64,000 nt of DNA from contig NC_134370.1 of the NCBI RefSeq assembly GCF_035582795.1, forward strand, positions 35,761,501 to 35,825,500, in the 5' to 3' direction. Source of the DNA: Mycteria americana. Lineage: Eukaryota > Chordata > Aves > Ciconiiformes > Ciconiidae. The position numbers and the translations under genes are program-made. The notes below the pieces were generated by a model that saw only the letters and a list, made by a program, of their open reading frames with translations, was not told the DNA's origin and did no database searches. Below are positions 12,601 to 27,600 of this stretch, one piece after another. How positions within the stretch are numbered: position 1 is the stretch's first letter; each line of letters opens with the position of its first letter.

Positions 12601-15600
12601 GAGCCAACTCATACGCTCACATAAGGCTGAGGAAGATCCCAAGCCAAATTCTGATATTAAAAAAAAAAAAAGTTGCTTTGGCTCAATACTTTTAATCCTT
12701 GATAAGAAATTACTAAAAAATGTATGTAAAAACATGTCTGGCAAAACCCTCTGTTCTGGTGCTTCATGTGTAAAGAAGCTTTCAGTAAGCTTTTTGATCC
12801 TTTTTATTCTGCTTTTGAAATTTTGGAATTTCAAAATCTGTACTATTATGTGAAAATACTAGGTTTTTGGAGAAGAAAATATTACAGCTGAAAACAATAC
12901 GATCTCTCTGTTGCGAATCTTTCAAATTTTAAAGACTTGCCAAACTAGATTGTAACAACTTACTACTGGACAAATGAGATGAGCTGTATAGAGTCTAGGT
13001 GGGAAATCTTATTGCAGGTTTTTTGCTGACCACTCTGTCTTTAAACATGACTGGCCTCGGTAGCACTGAATAACCAATCTGATGAGATGCTTTTGGACAT
13101 AGGGGGAAATAAAACACTCCATAGTGGCTAACTCTGGATTGAGCCTTTTGTAAGCCATCACTGTTGCTTTCCAGTTCAGTTTATCACTGACAAAATAATA
13201 GGGCGTTACTTCTGTTTCTGTTGTGTTTTATAGCTAGTATGCAAGCATCGACGTGGAAGTGGTTTTAACTAGATTAATGTTTTCCCTGTGTTTATCATCT
13301 TTGAAATACTGCTCACATATCCTGAAGACAGTTGGAACTTGCATTTGATGTTGAAAACTGCAATTTTTTTCAAAAGCCTTTAACCCAGTGTTTAAATGCA
13401 AGGATTCACAAAGCAGAATTTTTCCTGAAGTGAGAAGTCTGACATAATGCTTTATTTTCTTCTGTTAATAAAGTTGTTGGAACTTGCAGTGCTTGAAGGG
13501 GAAGATCAGAAAACAGTTTGTGCTTGTGCCTTCCTATCATGTCTGGTTTTGTTATTTCCTCCCCCCACCCTGTTTTGTAACTCATTGATCAAAACCATGG
13601 AAAGGAGAGTGAGGAAAATGGTCACTAGCTTAGAGATCTCAATTAGTTTTAATAGTATAGTAACATTACCTTAGACTGTAATGTTAAAAAAAAGTTAATT
13701 GTTTGGCTTTGTGCTCTTATTATTCACTTTTGTCTGCTAATCTTTTTTCCCAGACTAGGACTTTGTTCTAGAGCACATGGTTTCCTTTATGTCTAAAAGC
13801 ATGTCTAGTGTTACTCAGTTGAAGTGTATTTACTATTAGACTGTTTTAGAAGCCAGAGAACCAGCTGATCTATTCATATTTTTCAGCAGTGAACAGCTTA
13901 AAAGCTTACTTGGAAGACAGTATATCCACAGAAACATAAAATACATGTTTTAAATGACTGCTTTGGCAGTCATTAGTTTGCCATAGATGCAATATAAGCA
14001 GTGTTGGTTTTACTATTCTACATATAGAACTTTGAGTGTTTGTTTTTCTTGAATAAAAGTTAACCTTGAATGCCTGAGACACAATGGAATTTACATTTGT
14101 GTGAAGAGGATAATGTGAATCAGGCAAATGAGCTTTCTGAAAAGGCACACTTAAATTTGCTCTATCTTCTGGTTTCTTAGCCTGTTTATGTATTACCAAT
14201 CAAGCATATTTGTGTTAACAGAACTCTGTCAAAAATGAACCTTTGGTTAACTAGCACAGTGTGCATTATCTGTTTTTTAAGAACAAAACCTACCCCTCAA
14301 ACTACTTATTAATGCACGAGTCTCTAAAGAAAAACCAGTAAATGATTGGTGTTCAGAAAGGAGGAAAGGAAGGTTTCTTTTAGCATGGTATTTTTGACGT
14401 TAATGTTAGGGTACTAATACAACTACATGAGTAAGTTTGGTAGAGATTCTGCATGTTGTCAGTTCTTGACTTGGTGTCTTAAGAGCATATTCAGAGTTCT
14501 CTAAGTACCAGTTAGAGTTGAAGAAACACCTATGGTTTGGAACAAGTCCAGATGTTATCTCAACAGTATCTGCCAAATACTGATTTCATAGAAGTCTTTT
14601 CCTGTGTGCAGTGGGGAAGTTTGGTTTTTGAATGCTCTAAGAGGCTTCAGAAATACTTTTCTGGGTCATAAGATTAATGGAATTGTTTGGAAATCGGGGA
14701 CCTTAAGGCAAAAATTGAGATGTAAATAACTTCTGATGATCAAAAGCAAAAAACCCAGCTGTCTGGGGAAGAGATAAGAAGGCTAATTTTTACTTAGAGT
14801 TGGTGTTGTGTGGTTGCACTTTTTTCTTTGCTCAAATTCTTGTCTTTTTGTAGCATATTCCTGGGAGAGGCAGGACCTTGAGGCTGGTCTGCAACAAAAC
14901 CCTTAGGTTCTAGGATGTGTAATGATTAAGTAGGAGCTTTCTGGGCCTTTGGGTTATGAACTTCGCTTTTCTTTCTAAAGCTAGCCAGCCAGATTAATAT
15001 TCCATATAGTGTGGCCTGTAACAGTGTTGGACACTTTTTTCATTTAAAAAAAAAAAAGCAACCCATATGATGAATGTATGGTTACATGCAGTGTCATTTG
15101 TCTTTCACTTACAAATGGCTCAAAAATAAAATGTGGTTTTCCTTGGAACAAGCAGAAGCAATTCTTAGTTGGGACCACTCCTATTTTAAATGTTAGTTTC
15201 CTATAGCCAGTTCCTTGATGTTGATGGTGCTCCAAAAATATTGAGAGAAGATATTCTCTTAGAGCAGCAAGCAATGGCATGATTGTGGATTTTAACTTTA
15301 ACTTGTCCAAAGTGTGTAGCAGACCAATGTAAGGTGAAAAAGCCAAGTTGACAAAGTAAGGATCCAAGTGGAAATCCGTTTTTGTTAACTATATGGCATC
15401 CTGAGGTATTAGAGGGAATGAGTCTAGACTGTAAGTGATGGCTGAGGCCAGGATGCGGAAACTCCAGTGCAGTGGCTAGGTTTAAAGCCACTTTCCAAAG
15501 CTGAAGAAAGCTTTAGATTCCAAAAATGGTTGATGATATGCACGACTTTATAGTCTGAACTTGAGAGAATATAAACTATTTTTCCTCTAATATTGAAAAT

Positions 15601-18600
15601 AGTATTGGAAGTACTAGATGAATGAACTTCTATGATTTGAGTGCTGGATATATCTGGTCACTTTTCCTTATGCAGCTGCTGAGACAATAGAGAAAATATG
15701 CTTGAACACTTTGTATTAAAGTATATCTAAGAACTTCTCCCCATCTCATGCAGTTGAGGCTTGGATGTCTATATTGTGCAATTATGCATAGGCTTCCCAT
15801 CACAACTTCCATAGCTTGATTGAAGATAATATAACTTGGGGTAAATATGCCTAGTTAGCACTAACAAAGAAAAAGCTGGCCTTGGATCCTTTCAGGCAAC
15901 CAGAAGTTTCTTTTTCCCATCACTGAAAGAGATTACTGCCACTTAAGATACTGAGTTATCTTGCTTTGGGACTTAGATACTTTAACGAGTGAGGCTACTT
16001 TAAACATTAAGTACAGTTGCTGTAATGAGAATGTATTTTGTTGGAGTTTTTCGGGTTTTATTCTGGGGAAGTGGTGTTCATGTATTTTTGACAGTATTTG
16101 TTGTAGTTTGTTTCTATCAACTGCAGAACTTTTGTCGCTTAATTAGTGTTGCTGTATTAGTGTTGCTTCTGCTCCAAGTTTGTACTGGATAAAAGCTCAT
16201 CTTCATATGCAAATCTGATTCTTACTTGGTCATTTCACCAGGACTGGGATCTTTGAGATCTCCCGGAGCTGGAGAAATTTACTGTGGCACGGAGCAGAGA
16301 AACCTCTTAAAAGAAGTGGCCACTGACTTTACATGAGTTAGTTGAAGTTATTGTAATGAACAATTTTTTCAGTGTACCACTTAGATTAAAATGGGATTAA
16401 AATGGAAGGTGTTTGCAAGGTCTCTCCTGGATTCTTCTAGGGTATCCTTGATATGAAGGACTTCATATTCTTATGCAGAAATTAAGAACTAATTAAAAAG
16501 ACCTGTAGGATCTTCCAAAATTATTTTGAAGACACTAAACATGAAGCTAAGAGTAGTAAGTAGGTAAATAAGAGAGATGGTAATTTTTTACTTACATTTA
16601 TCAAGGCCAAGAAACTAAGTATCAAATGCGTATGTAACTTTAAACCTCATGACAGAATTAAACACCTCATTCTTGAATTTGACATGTCCGTGTTAATCTT
16701 GTTCAGCACTTCACCTACATTAAATTAGTGATATCTTTTAGGAGCTCATGAGAAGTATCCTAAATTGAGAGGATCATGTTGCTCATGAAAACTGTATGTG
16801 TAGGTTGTAGTACCTCTGAGAGTAGTAAGTGTAAAGACCTTTTTCAAAACCAGGGAAGCTCATAAATGTGTTTCTCTGTCAATCACCTTTATTATGTAAA
16901 CTCTTTTAAAGCATAATCACCTGAAATAGAGTTTATGCTATGTGACAGTTTCTTTGAACATCCATGTAGATATCAGCTTTCATCTTTAAACTTAAAAAAT
17001 AATTGTGTTCTTGCTCACCTGCTCCATGGAGTAAGCTTATTGATGCATGTACTAAATAAAAATAGAAAATATCTGCTGAAAACTAGAGTTGGGTTGACCT
17101 TTTTGAAAAAAAAATGAAAAATAACAAATTAGTTGGTCTCTTCTAACTGACATCTTTAATCCAGCTGTCAGTCCTTGCTGATCATTAAAAGAAAAGCACA
17201 GTTCATTACAAGGACACATCTTTTTCTTTGAACAAAGTCATGCCACGTTCTCTTAAGAGCTGTGTGAGAAGTAGATGCAGTCATTCCCAGTTGTTGGCTA
17301 GTTCTCGGTGTTCAGTTGTGCTCCTGCCTGATGACACACATTGCTGCTGTGAGGCCACAAATACTTAGCTTCCAGTGGTAAACATGCATAGCAACAGGTG
17401 AAATCAGGGACTATTTAAGGTAGATTTGAAGGAAGATAACTTATTTGAAGTAAGTGTGAGCAGCTTTGGAAATTAATGCTTCTCTAGCAGGGATGAAATT
17501 CCGCTGTTGAGCTTGAGGTAAGAGCTAGGTGAAAGATTTAAGTTCTCTAATAGGGGTTACTCTGTATTGAAGGCCTTCAGTGTTTGCTCTTTTATCATGT
17601 GGAAGTGTTACAGATGCATCTTGTTTCAGTTCCTCAGTGTGGGTGCCTGGAAGTTATGAGCTCACCTGCTGACTGTTCTGCACATGTGGTTGAGCTTAGT
17701 AAGTCTGTAAACAGGAAATAGTACAGGGATAGTCAGGATACTATTACAGCAGTGGTCAAACATGTATGTTAAAATAAAGTGATAAATAGGTAGGCATGCA
17801 GAGAAGTGACTAAGTTTTATAACAATTTCTATTCCTACTATGTTTCCTATTGTGCTTTCCAATACTAGCTTTTTGGAATTTTCTGTACTACTGGGTTTGT
17901 TGGGCCTTTGTATGTTTTGAACAGGATTTGAGAGCTGGTGGTTTTTTTTTAAATGACATGGTGATGATGTCTCCAGTGTTATACCCTTCTGTTAAAATAC
18001 GCCTAGGCTATCCAGCAGCACAATAAAAATTGGTCAGGCCTGGACAAAAATTTGGGACACCATCTCCAGACATAGGCATAGATTCTTCTAGCGAGATTGA
18101 TATGCAATAGCTTCTCCCCAAGTACTTCTGCACTGTACGTGATCTAGACGTAAACAAGAGGTGAGTTGTTTCACAGGGTTTGTGTACCAGTAATGCCCTG
18201 TCAACTCTGAGAAGAGAGTGACTGGGAGAGCTGTGTTGTTGGAGCACTGATGCAGCTTGTCCATGTGAAAGACCATCTCCAGGCTGACTTGTTAGAGAAG
18301 GTAGCCTAGATTTTGCTTCAGCAGTTTTTAGCAGTACCTTGTTCCAGACTGCCACAGGCCCCTGAGAGAGGGCTGTTAGGATACATGTATAGTAAGTTTG
18401 TTGTTGGGAGAGTGGGACTCAAGGGACTTGTGTTTGGAGTATATTGCTGGCTGACTGAACTGGCCTAATAGGCTGCAAGCCATATGTAGGCTGGGAGTTG
18501 GAAATTCAAGGTTAATTCTTGCTGAAGGAGGTAGCACATCTAATGTGTGTTCAGGTATCAAGTGAATTGTTAATTAAGACTACTCTCTGATCTTTATTGT

Positions 18601-21600
18601 GTTATGTAGGGTTTTGTAGTAGCAAGTAGAATGAGTAACAGGCAGCCTAGAAAATGCTATGAGAGTTTCCAGTGCTTTCAACTCTTCTTGAGCATGTGGA
18701 GAAAACAAGTGGGAATTCTTAAGAGGATACATTTATAGGTGAATTTTGCTTAAGGTAATGGCAGGAAAGGAAAATCCTCATTTTTGGATGCAAATTTCTC
18801 TGCAGAGAAAATGGGTTAAAGGTTTGAATGTTCTCTTGGCATCTAAATCTTGTTTTCTCTGGGAGAAACCTGGTGAACCTATGCGAATAAGCAATCAATC
18901 TTACTGATGTATCTTGCCTGTAAGTATGTCAGTACTTCCGCACAGATTCCAGTACAGAACATGCCTTACAGAAGATATTTTTTCTAATTTTTTTTGCTGT
19001 GCTCTTTTTAGACTACTTTCAAGGTTCAGGCAGGGCTGTTTTCTGTGTTGAGAGAACTTGAAGAGTATCTGGCAACAGGTTCCCTACTTTGGGATAAGTC
19101 AATAAAGTAGTATTCCATAAACACAAGTAGATAGGATACATGTAATGGAGCCTGGAGCTCTGCACTGGAAGAAAGGCTTAATTGTCTCATTTTGGACTGC
19201 TTGCAATTATTATACTTAGGACTTATTAAATAAATGTTCCTGACATAGGAAAGTCCCAGTTTCTAGTGGGATTGGTAGGGAGGTCACTTTTTCCCTTAAA
19301 ACTTTCAGGTGATTTTCAACTGCTTGAGTAATTGCATTACTTCTGGTTATGTTGTGCTTTGGAATAATCTGGCAGTTGCTTTGGAGAATTCCAGCTTCTT
19401 AAGCTGGAAGGTTAATAGGCTTCTTGCTCTGCTCAAGAATGTGCTTTATTCGGATCTGTCAGTGGGTATATTATTTAACTAAGACTTTTCTTACTTTTGG
19501 GGATACTTGCTATATAAGAATGCTGTGAAGATTTTAACAGATCTGTTTCTGATAGCATTCCTGCCTTTTGGTAACTGTAATCTGCCAAGGGAGTTGCTGA
19601 GTTTAAGGTTTGCTGCTGTTAAGCAGGCATGTTCTTTTAATAGGATTTATGTGACTTCCCCTGCTCCTTGCCCAAGGCAGGGGACTGAAAAAGTAGGATA
19701 CAATTTGGTGTGAGGTTCAGGAGCTTGTCCTCATGTTCCCCTGTCCCTGTAACAGACTAGCATTTTGGTCCATGTGTATTTTTTGTAATTACTTGAATAC
19801 ATAGTCTTTAAATGTAGATTGTTATGGTTAGTGTTGTATATCTGAATGTTGTCCAGTAGCAAAATAGAACTAAATTCTGTCAGGTGCTGGGGAGAAAGAC
19901 TTTGTTTAGTATAATGCCTTTCAAAAACATTCAGGACAAAAATGCCAGAGTGACCTTTTGTTTGTCTGGACATGTAAAAACCTAGGAGATAGCTGGCTCA
20001 GTCTAGAACTTATGCCCAGTTGTAACCCTCAGGGGGTGTTGGCAGGCATGACCGAGGGTCTTGCTTTTTCAGTTTAATTGCAGGCTTTTTTTTTTCCTGA
20101 ATAGGATTCTTAGATACTCCTTATGCCTTATTTTGAGCATGAGGGTACCACACAGAGATGCACAGCAGTTATAACTTAATGCATAACTGATTAGCCTTAC
20201 AGCTTTATAGCCAAAAAAAGAGAAAAAAAATTCCAACTGCTTATCTCTTATGCGAGTAGCTTACAAGTGTATGAGTAGCATACAGTCTAAGCAAAAATGT
20301 TTATGCTTTTCCAGTGTGTGCTGATTGAAACTGCAGTGGACACATTAAGGAGTATGGCTGTATCTGCCTTTTTAAAGCCAAGAACAGCCAGCCAAAGACT
20401 CGAGCATTGTTCTTCAGGCTAGATTTCATTCTGCTATGTAGTTTCCATTAGCAAACTTACCTTTTGAAAGAATCTTTGCTTAAGCTAAACTTGCTGACCG
20501 TAACATGGAATAGTAATTATGGTTCATATAGAAGCAAAGTAATACTAACAACATCAGACCTAGTTTCTGCATAGATGCTGCAGTACAGTTAAGGGTTTCA
20601 GACACATGCAGAGCTGGGGGTCCTCTATATTACTTCTGGTATTTCCATGGTGTCTGACCAGCTCTTAGAAAAGCTGCTGTGTGTATATAAGAGGAATGGA
20701 AGATGCTCCTATCATAACTTGCAGGTAAAGACTAGTATTGGGAAGGGGAACTGGGCATGGTCAGCAAAGGAAGGAAGTATATCAGGTATTTATATTCACT
20801 TCCATGGTTTTGTGGAGTTGGGGAGAATTCTTTTATTCTCCAACCTGCCAAATGCTGTCAAGTGACCCTTCAGGATGTAGGTGCATATTTCCCCTGTAGA
20901 TGCACACATTAACAAATGGCTGGCTCTGTATCAGTCTGTGCCAAGATCGTCAATCTGTCAGTGGGTGGACAAATCTGTGTCATCTCTGTTATCAAAACTT
21001 TTTAAGGAAAGCAAGCTTAGCAAATGGCATTGTCTGCAAAGTATCTCATACTGAATTTCCTCATACTGAGTTTCCTGAATGGCTTTTACTATGAGGGAAC
21101 ACTAGTGGCCCTTGTCTTTCTGCATTTCAGAGGAACAAAAGAATAAAGTGCCAAACACTGTTCTTTGCTTCGGGCAATTCTTTGGCAATGTGAACAGTCT
21201 GAAGTCTTAAATGCAGTCTTGGTTTAATGGCTTAGTGTTCTGGGAGTCTGGATGCAAGTAGTCTTTTTGAGCGACTTGGTGGCTTTCATTTGGTGGTTTT
21301 TTTTTTTTTAAACATTACCTTTAGAGTTGTTTACTATCCAGGTTAAATATGCTCAGTGCCAGAGCAACGTGTGTACAAGTGACTGATTTTTTTCAGTTAT
21401 CAGTCAAATGTAAACTCAGTTGCTTTGTTTCAGAAATGAGTTTTTCAAATAGTTGTGCACTTCAAAGCTTTTTAAACTGTAAGACTGTAGATTATGTGAT
21501 GATACAGGCAGTAGGTTGTGTTTGTTTTAATACAGCTGTATGGATACACAAATACATTGTTTTATTCAGATTTCAAGGCTTTTTGATAGTTTTTTTTCTT

Positions 21601-24600
21601 TGTCTTTGATTTTAATCTCCTAGTATATTTGAGAAATGTTTGTCTTTAAATGAGCAAAGTGTCTGCAGGGGAAGTGGCTGTACCAAAAAAGGAGTGCTAT
21701 GTTAGTTGCTGAGTACAGCTGAAAAACTGAAATAGCTAGGCATACAACTGGCAGTAAAATTACATTGGTAAGCAGGATTATCCATATATCTACTGGTAAA
21801 ATGAAGTAAATGACATCACACTCGGCTGAAATCTGTTTCCATCTGTGGAAACTGGCTTTGTTTTTGTCCACTACATCAGTGCAGTGTGCTGATGTCCAGT
21901 GTTGAAATACAAACTGCACTTTTAAAAATAACTCTTAAGCTTTTAAATTTGAAAAACCTTGGAATAATTGGGCACATCCTTGAAGTTTGTTGTATATTTA
22001 CTGTAGAAATACCAGAGGAGGGATGCGCTTATAATGCATAGCAGTAGGCATTGCTAACAACTTTGATATTTGTGGGGGTATCGATGCAAACAGGAGAATT
22101 ATTAGAAAATGTTTGGCTGTTGTTAGCTCTCTGTCAGTGATTGTGCCTAGGCTCCCTGCTGCTGCTGTTCCATGTGTTTCTGCTTCAGTCAGCTGCAGTG
22201 ATCTCTCTTTTGCCTGTATACTAATCTATGATATATAGTTTCAGGGTAAAAGTGAATTTTGCTGACCTTCAACTACACTCACTGGCAAAAAGTTGGCTTT
22301 TCTACTGTTAAATTGCCTGCTAGCTTTAACTAAGATTAGATGACTTTGACAGTGTGAAGGATGTAGTGATGCCAGAGTTGGCAGCAGCATCATGCCACGC
22401 TTAATGTCAGCTCTGGCTGTAAGGAGATAAAAACTTCACAGTACTGGTTCCTATTATTACTGGCTAAATGTGCTGATGTTTTTCATTCTCAGTCCTATCT
22501 ACCCAGTTTTTTGGGACAAGTGGCAGTTTTTCTAACACTTCCATGTTACAGCAGTATTGAACACTAATAAGTAATGATATATTGTAGTGTTAAGTTTCTT
22601 GTTCTTTGGTTTTAAAAGTGATTTCTAGAAGAATTCTTTAAAAGAAAAAAGTGAGTACTAAAATAGGGATTTTTTTTCTGACTCTTGATTTGACCAGTAT
22701 TGAGTAACATAAAGATTTGCTAGATGGGGAGAACTAGCTACCTTTATTGTATTTGTCTTGTGCTAGTATTCTTGTTTAACTTGAGGTCTTTTAGCTTAAC
22801 TTTATGATTTTTCTTATTGTTACTGTAATAAGCTTTCTGCTTGAAGATTGTTTCTGAAGCAGTGCACTCAAAAGAAATTCCATTCTGTCCCAATTCTTGT
22901 TTCTACCAGATTTTGCAGGATGACACATTCAGAGGATAAATTGCTGTTTAAAAATATAACTTTTTTTTTTAAAATAGAAGTGGTGCTACTTGACAGTAAA
23001 GTGAGTGGAAAAGTATAGACCAAAAATCTGTTAAGTGAAAGATTCAAACTGTTTCTCTTTTTTGTATGCTTCATAGCAAGAAGCTTGCATGTGCCAGCTA
23101 CTAGTAGCTATTTAAATAACTTTGGACTATTTTTTGAGAATTTGGGAGAGGTGCATAGATGACCAGTAACTGCTGGCATATAATTATGCAGCCATCTGAG
23201 AGTTGGTAGTGGTTATGATGTTCAGGAACTTCTTTTGTGTCTTTGAACAAAAGAATTTCTGCCCTTATAAAGTCTGTGTTATGTTATTAGGATTAATAAG
23301 GCTTTCCTTATCTCTGATATGTAATGGTTATAACTTCAGCCAGAAGAGCAAGGAAAGGTGAGAGCCATTAGAGCTGATGGGTTACTGAACAGGGTATTCC
23401 ACAGGGACAAAAATGAGAGGAAGAGCTGTTGCCTACAGAATTTCATCAAAATGAAGGGTGTTTGGTCTCATATTCCTTCTGTTTCTGGATCTCCTGTTAT
23501 TTGGGTGAAATGAAGTTTTTAACTTGTATTCAAGTAGTCCGGACTCTTTCAAAAGGCATTTCAACATCTGAAACATATAGGTAAGCTCTGCTGTAGTGGA
23601 GTAGCTGCTTGCCTATACATATAAAAGAGCTTCAGGATCCATCTTCTGTTAACTCCAGTTTAACATGAATTGTGAAATTCTGGGCATCCAGATCCACGTT
23701 TTAAACTGCTGCTATGGTACACCAGTTATGCTTTTCCATATCAATATTGTTTTAAGTGATCTGCAGTGCACCATCCCTTCCCACTACAGAGGAATCTGAT
23801 CTTGTGGAGACCTGCTTGAGGTGCCCTTTAGCTCCTCTGCTGCTATCGGCCATTAACAACTCTGTTGTATGGGTAAAGGCCCAATGTATGCAAAGATTGC
23901 AAACATGCCCAGAAGATTTGTTCAGATCTAGTCTTGTGTTGTGGAAGTGAATGCATCCTAGAAAAGAGCTATACATGATTAACTAGCTTTGACTCTTACT
24001 TGAAATCAGGTAGTAATTCTTTATTGTCCTAAATTCAATTAAAACCAATTATTTTTCTTAGAGCCTTCTTTGTTCTTTAAAGGTAAGAAAATATATGGTT
24101 CAGTGTTGAGGATTTTTCTGAAGTTGTGTTTTATAATTTTTAAATTAAATTATGAGGAAATTACATACATATTACACATTCAGAAGAGGATGGGGATGTA
24201 AATGTGAGATTTATACATTTGACTGTCTGGATTTGGGTGGCTTAGTGCAAGAAAGATGTTAATTTATTTTGACAAAGTTCAGTGGAGGCCACCAAGATCA
24301 TCACAGCACATGACTTGTGAGGAGAGTATGAATGAACTGGGCTTGTTCAGCCAGAAAAGAGAAGGCTTTGGGGGGACTTATTAGCAATCTTACGTAACTT
24401 TTTGGAGGTTACAAGAGCCAGGCCCATTCTCTTGCTGTGCTACTCAGTCAAGAGAGACAATGGTCAGAGATTACAGAGATAACAGAGAGACCCTCTCTCT
24501 GTTATCTGTGATGTTGAAGAAAGTATCTCACCTTTGCTGTTAACAATTCCATATTTTTTTTTCACTGATGTACTACTATATGTTAACTGTTAAAAACTGT

Positions 24601-27600
24601 TGGAGGTGACTTCAGTAATCTAAATTGGCTTCCTACCAAGCAGAAGACTTCTGCCTTCATATCAGAGTGTAGCTTGGAAGATGGTGTATATCAAACTGAT
24701 TGAATTCAAACTTACATTGATGCCTTGTATACTAGGAAAGTTCTGTGGTAGTCTTCTGCAAATAACTTGTAGAAGATGAAGGCTCTTGGAGTAGTTGCTT
24801 AAAAAAAAAAGTAAATTGGCCTACAAGTTCTTAGAATTCTTTCCTGGGTCTAACAGTAAAGTAAAGCTTGCTAGTGTCCTGCAGTCTTCTGCAGTGGCTC
24901 TGTAGGTAGAACCACTTATTTAAATCTACCTGACACAGCTATAAAACCTTAACTTTTAGTTGATTTTTTACTTTGGTAAACTTTGGCCATTTGAGTTAAT
25001 CTTACATGCCAGATCTGTCCCAGTTGGACTTTTATTAAAAAAAACCACGTGATGCATCTTCCTTCGCCGAACTGTGAGAAGTTAAATTACTTAAGAGTTC
25101 TGAACTTTCTTAGAAGGTCTCTGGATATCCCTACAAGTGTAAATTTCTCCCACATAACCAGCTGGAGCAAGTTGTAAGTGATGCTGCAGAGATGTAGCCA
25201 GACTTTTCTGTAATTGCTGCTTTAGGCCAGCTGGAACCAAGGGCAGGCAACTGCTTGACTTTACAAAGTGTAACAAGCTGGTGAAATAGAAGTATGGAGC
25301 TCTTGCATTTGTCAAAGAGATGGCAATTACTGCTGTTCAGTTTGTCATAAAGAACTGTTCCACTAGTCTGCGGCCAACACTCTTACTACAAAATGCTGTG
25401 TTGTTACAAACTTGTGTTTTTCTGATCCTGCTCTCAGCACGGATTGCTTAGCACCCTCTCACCCTGCTCTGAACCTTACTTTTGATGAATTTGAGCAGAA
25501 ACTGGCTGGCTGAGCAAAACTGGATTAATTCCCACTTGCCTCCATTTCTGTGTGTTGCTGTTGCAGAGTTCTAGCAAACAGAGATGAAATTATGTAACTC
25601 ATCTTGTTGCCTTAAAATTACTTTTGAAGAATCTTCTGGTAATCTGATAAAAGTAGATGATTCTGATTACCTACTGATAGTTGTTAGAAGCTCTTTAAGT
25701 GTAATAGCACTGCCAATGCAGAAACAGTCTTTTGGTATGGACAGACTGCAGGACTGGTTTTACTTGTAGCTGAACCAGAAGAGCTACTAGTTTTACATTA
25801 TCTATTAGAGGCAGTCTTATGAAATCGTTTGTCTTCAGGGCATACAGCCTTTTCTGTTCATGTTGCTCTATTTTTGTGTTGCTAAACTTCCTCCAAGCAA
25901 CCTATAACATTGTGATGATGTATTGTCACTGTTTTGTCGTATACAGTATAATAGATTCTGAAAGCTCTTTTTATTTTCTAATAGGCTGGTGTTTGGGATG
26001 CTGTATCCTGCATATTACTCATACAAAGCTGTGAAGACAAAAAATGTGAAGGAATATGTAAGTTGCATTCCTTTTAATTGCTTAATTAAATGCCTCTGCG
26101 GACATACAACTGTGAAATTTTCATTATGCAGTGCAAAAAATCATATGAAAGCTTGATTCGACTATCTTAGTATTAGATACAACACCTGTGTGACTGTAGT
26201 GGTAATGCTGTGATTTTTTTTTTTTTTGAGAGCTAAACTTAAGGTTTCTCAGACTTTTCATAGACTTTACTGAAACGTGTCCAACACGCTATGCTGTATA
26301 TAGATATTTTTAGGAGGATTTTTAAACATTGTTGTTTAAACATTGGAGTGTTGGCTGTGTTTTGGTGAAGTGCCCAAAATAATGTGCTTTCGGGAAGGGG
26401 GTAGAAAAAAGGCTTCCTAATTCTACCAATGCTTGTAGTATAAGCAATGACAAATTGATTTTCAGTGACCACTTGAACTGCAGCAGCAGTTTAATTGTCA
26501 TTGTATGGTGCTCAAGAGGGGATTCAAAATCTACCTGAGAAAAGGGTAGCTCTGATTAATCTGTTGTTCTTCAAAGAGGAGGAAAAATGTAACCAGGGAA
26601 GGAAAAGATTTGGTTAAGGTGATGTGTAGAGGAAAGAAGCAGAACAGACAGAATAAGATGGAGAAAAACACAATTACTGTAGTTACTGCAGTTTAGAATT
26701 AATCTGTTAAATTATTTACTTTTCAGTGTAAGCAATGACGATTACCACAAGAATGTTACCCAGTTGCAGTCACAAGGAGCTTTGGTCGCTGAGTTACTTC
26801 CCTGTTTTAAGAGGCAGCTTAACTTGATTTCAGGAACTAACCTATACTGGATGGAGTCAGTGCCATCAGTTACTTTAATTCAGCAGCTGTAGCTGTGACC
26901 TAATGCTGCTGTCTGGATGTGTGATGTCTCCACTCTGTACTTGGTTGTAGTAGTAGGATGCAGTAGTTGTTCCTCCCCTTGTATGTCTTACATTTACTCT
27001 GATCACTCCATCAAGGCTCCAAAGTGGACATCATATTCATACTTATTTCTGTGTACAAGCAGATTAGAACTTCTTTGTGCACGTAGAGCTAGTGCCTGCC
27101 AGAGCTAAGCTTCTGGGAGGAAAAATCATCAAAAATAAGAGAAGAATTTCCTCTGTCTCATGCTTACTTTACCCTGTCAGGAAAGTGTATAATGCAAAGA
27201 ATTTATAATCTGCTTTTCCTCCATGCTTCCTCAAAAGGGATCTACAGGCTAGGTAGAAGATAGCAGTTTTGAACTCTAACACAATAAATCACTTTGAGGT
27301 TACCGTTGCCTCTTGCAATATGTCTTCTAGAAAAAGAAAAGTAATGTTTATAGAATGCTGAGATTTTGACTTATCTCAGTTGTCCAATTAGCTATGACTT
27401 AGCTGTCTGTTCTTGGGCAACCTTTTTTAGAGACGCCTGTCACTTTCACAAGACCCTTAGGGCCTCTAACCGTATTTTTTCCAATTGTATATTTTCATTT
27501 AGTTTGAAAACATTGCTTTTCAGTCACCTGTGGTCCTTGACCAGTCCCTGAATTTGCAGTTGCGAACAAAATGTTCATGGGGCTGAGATGAATGAGATCC

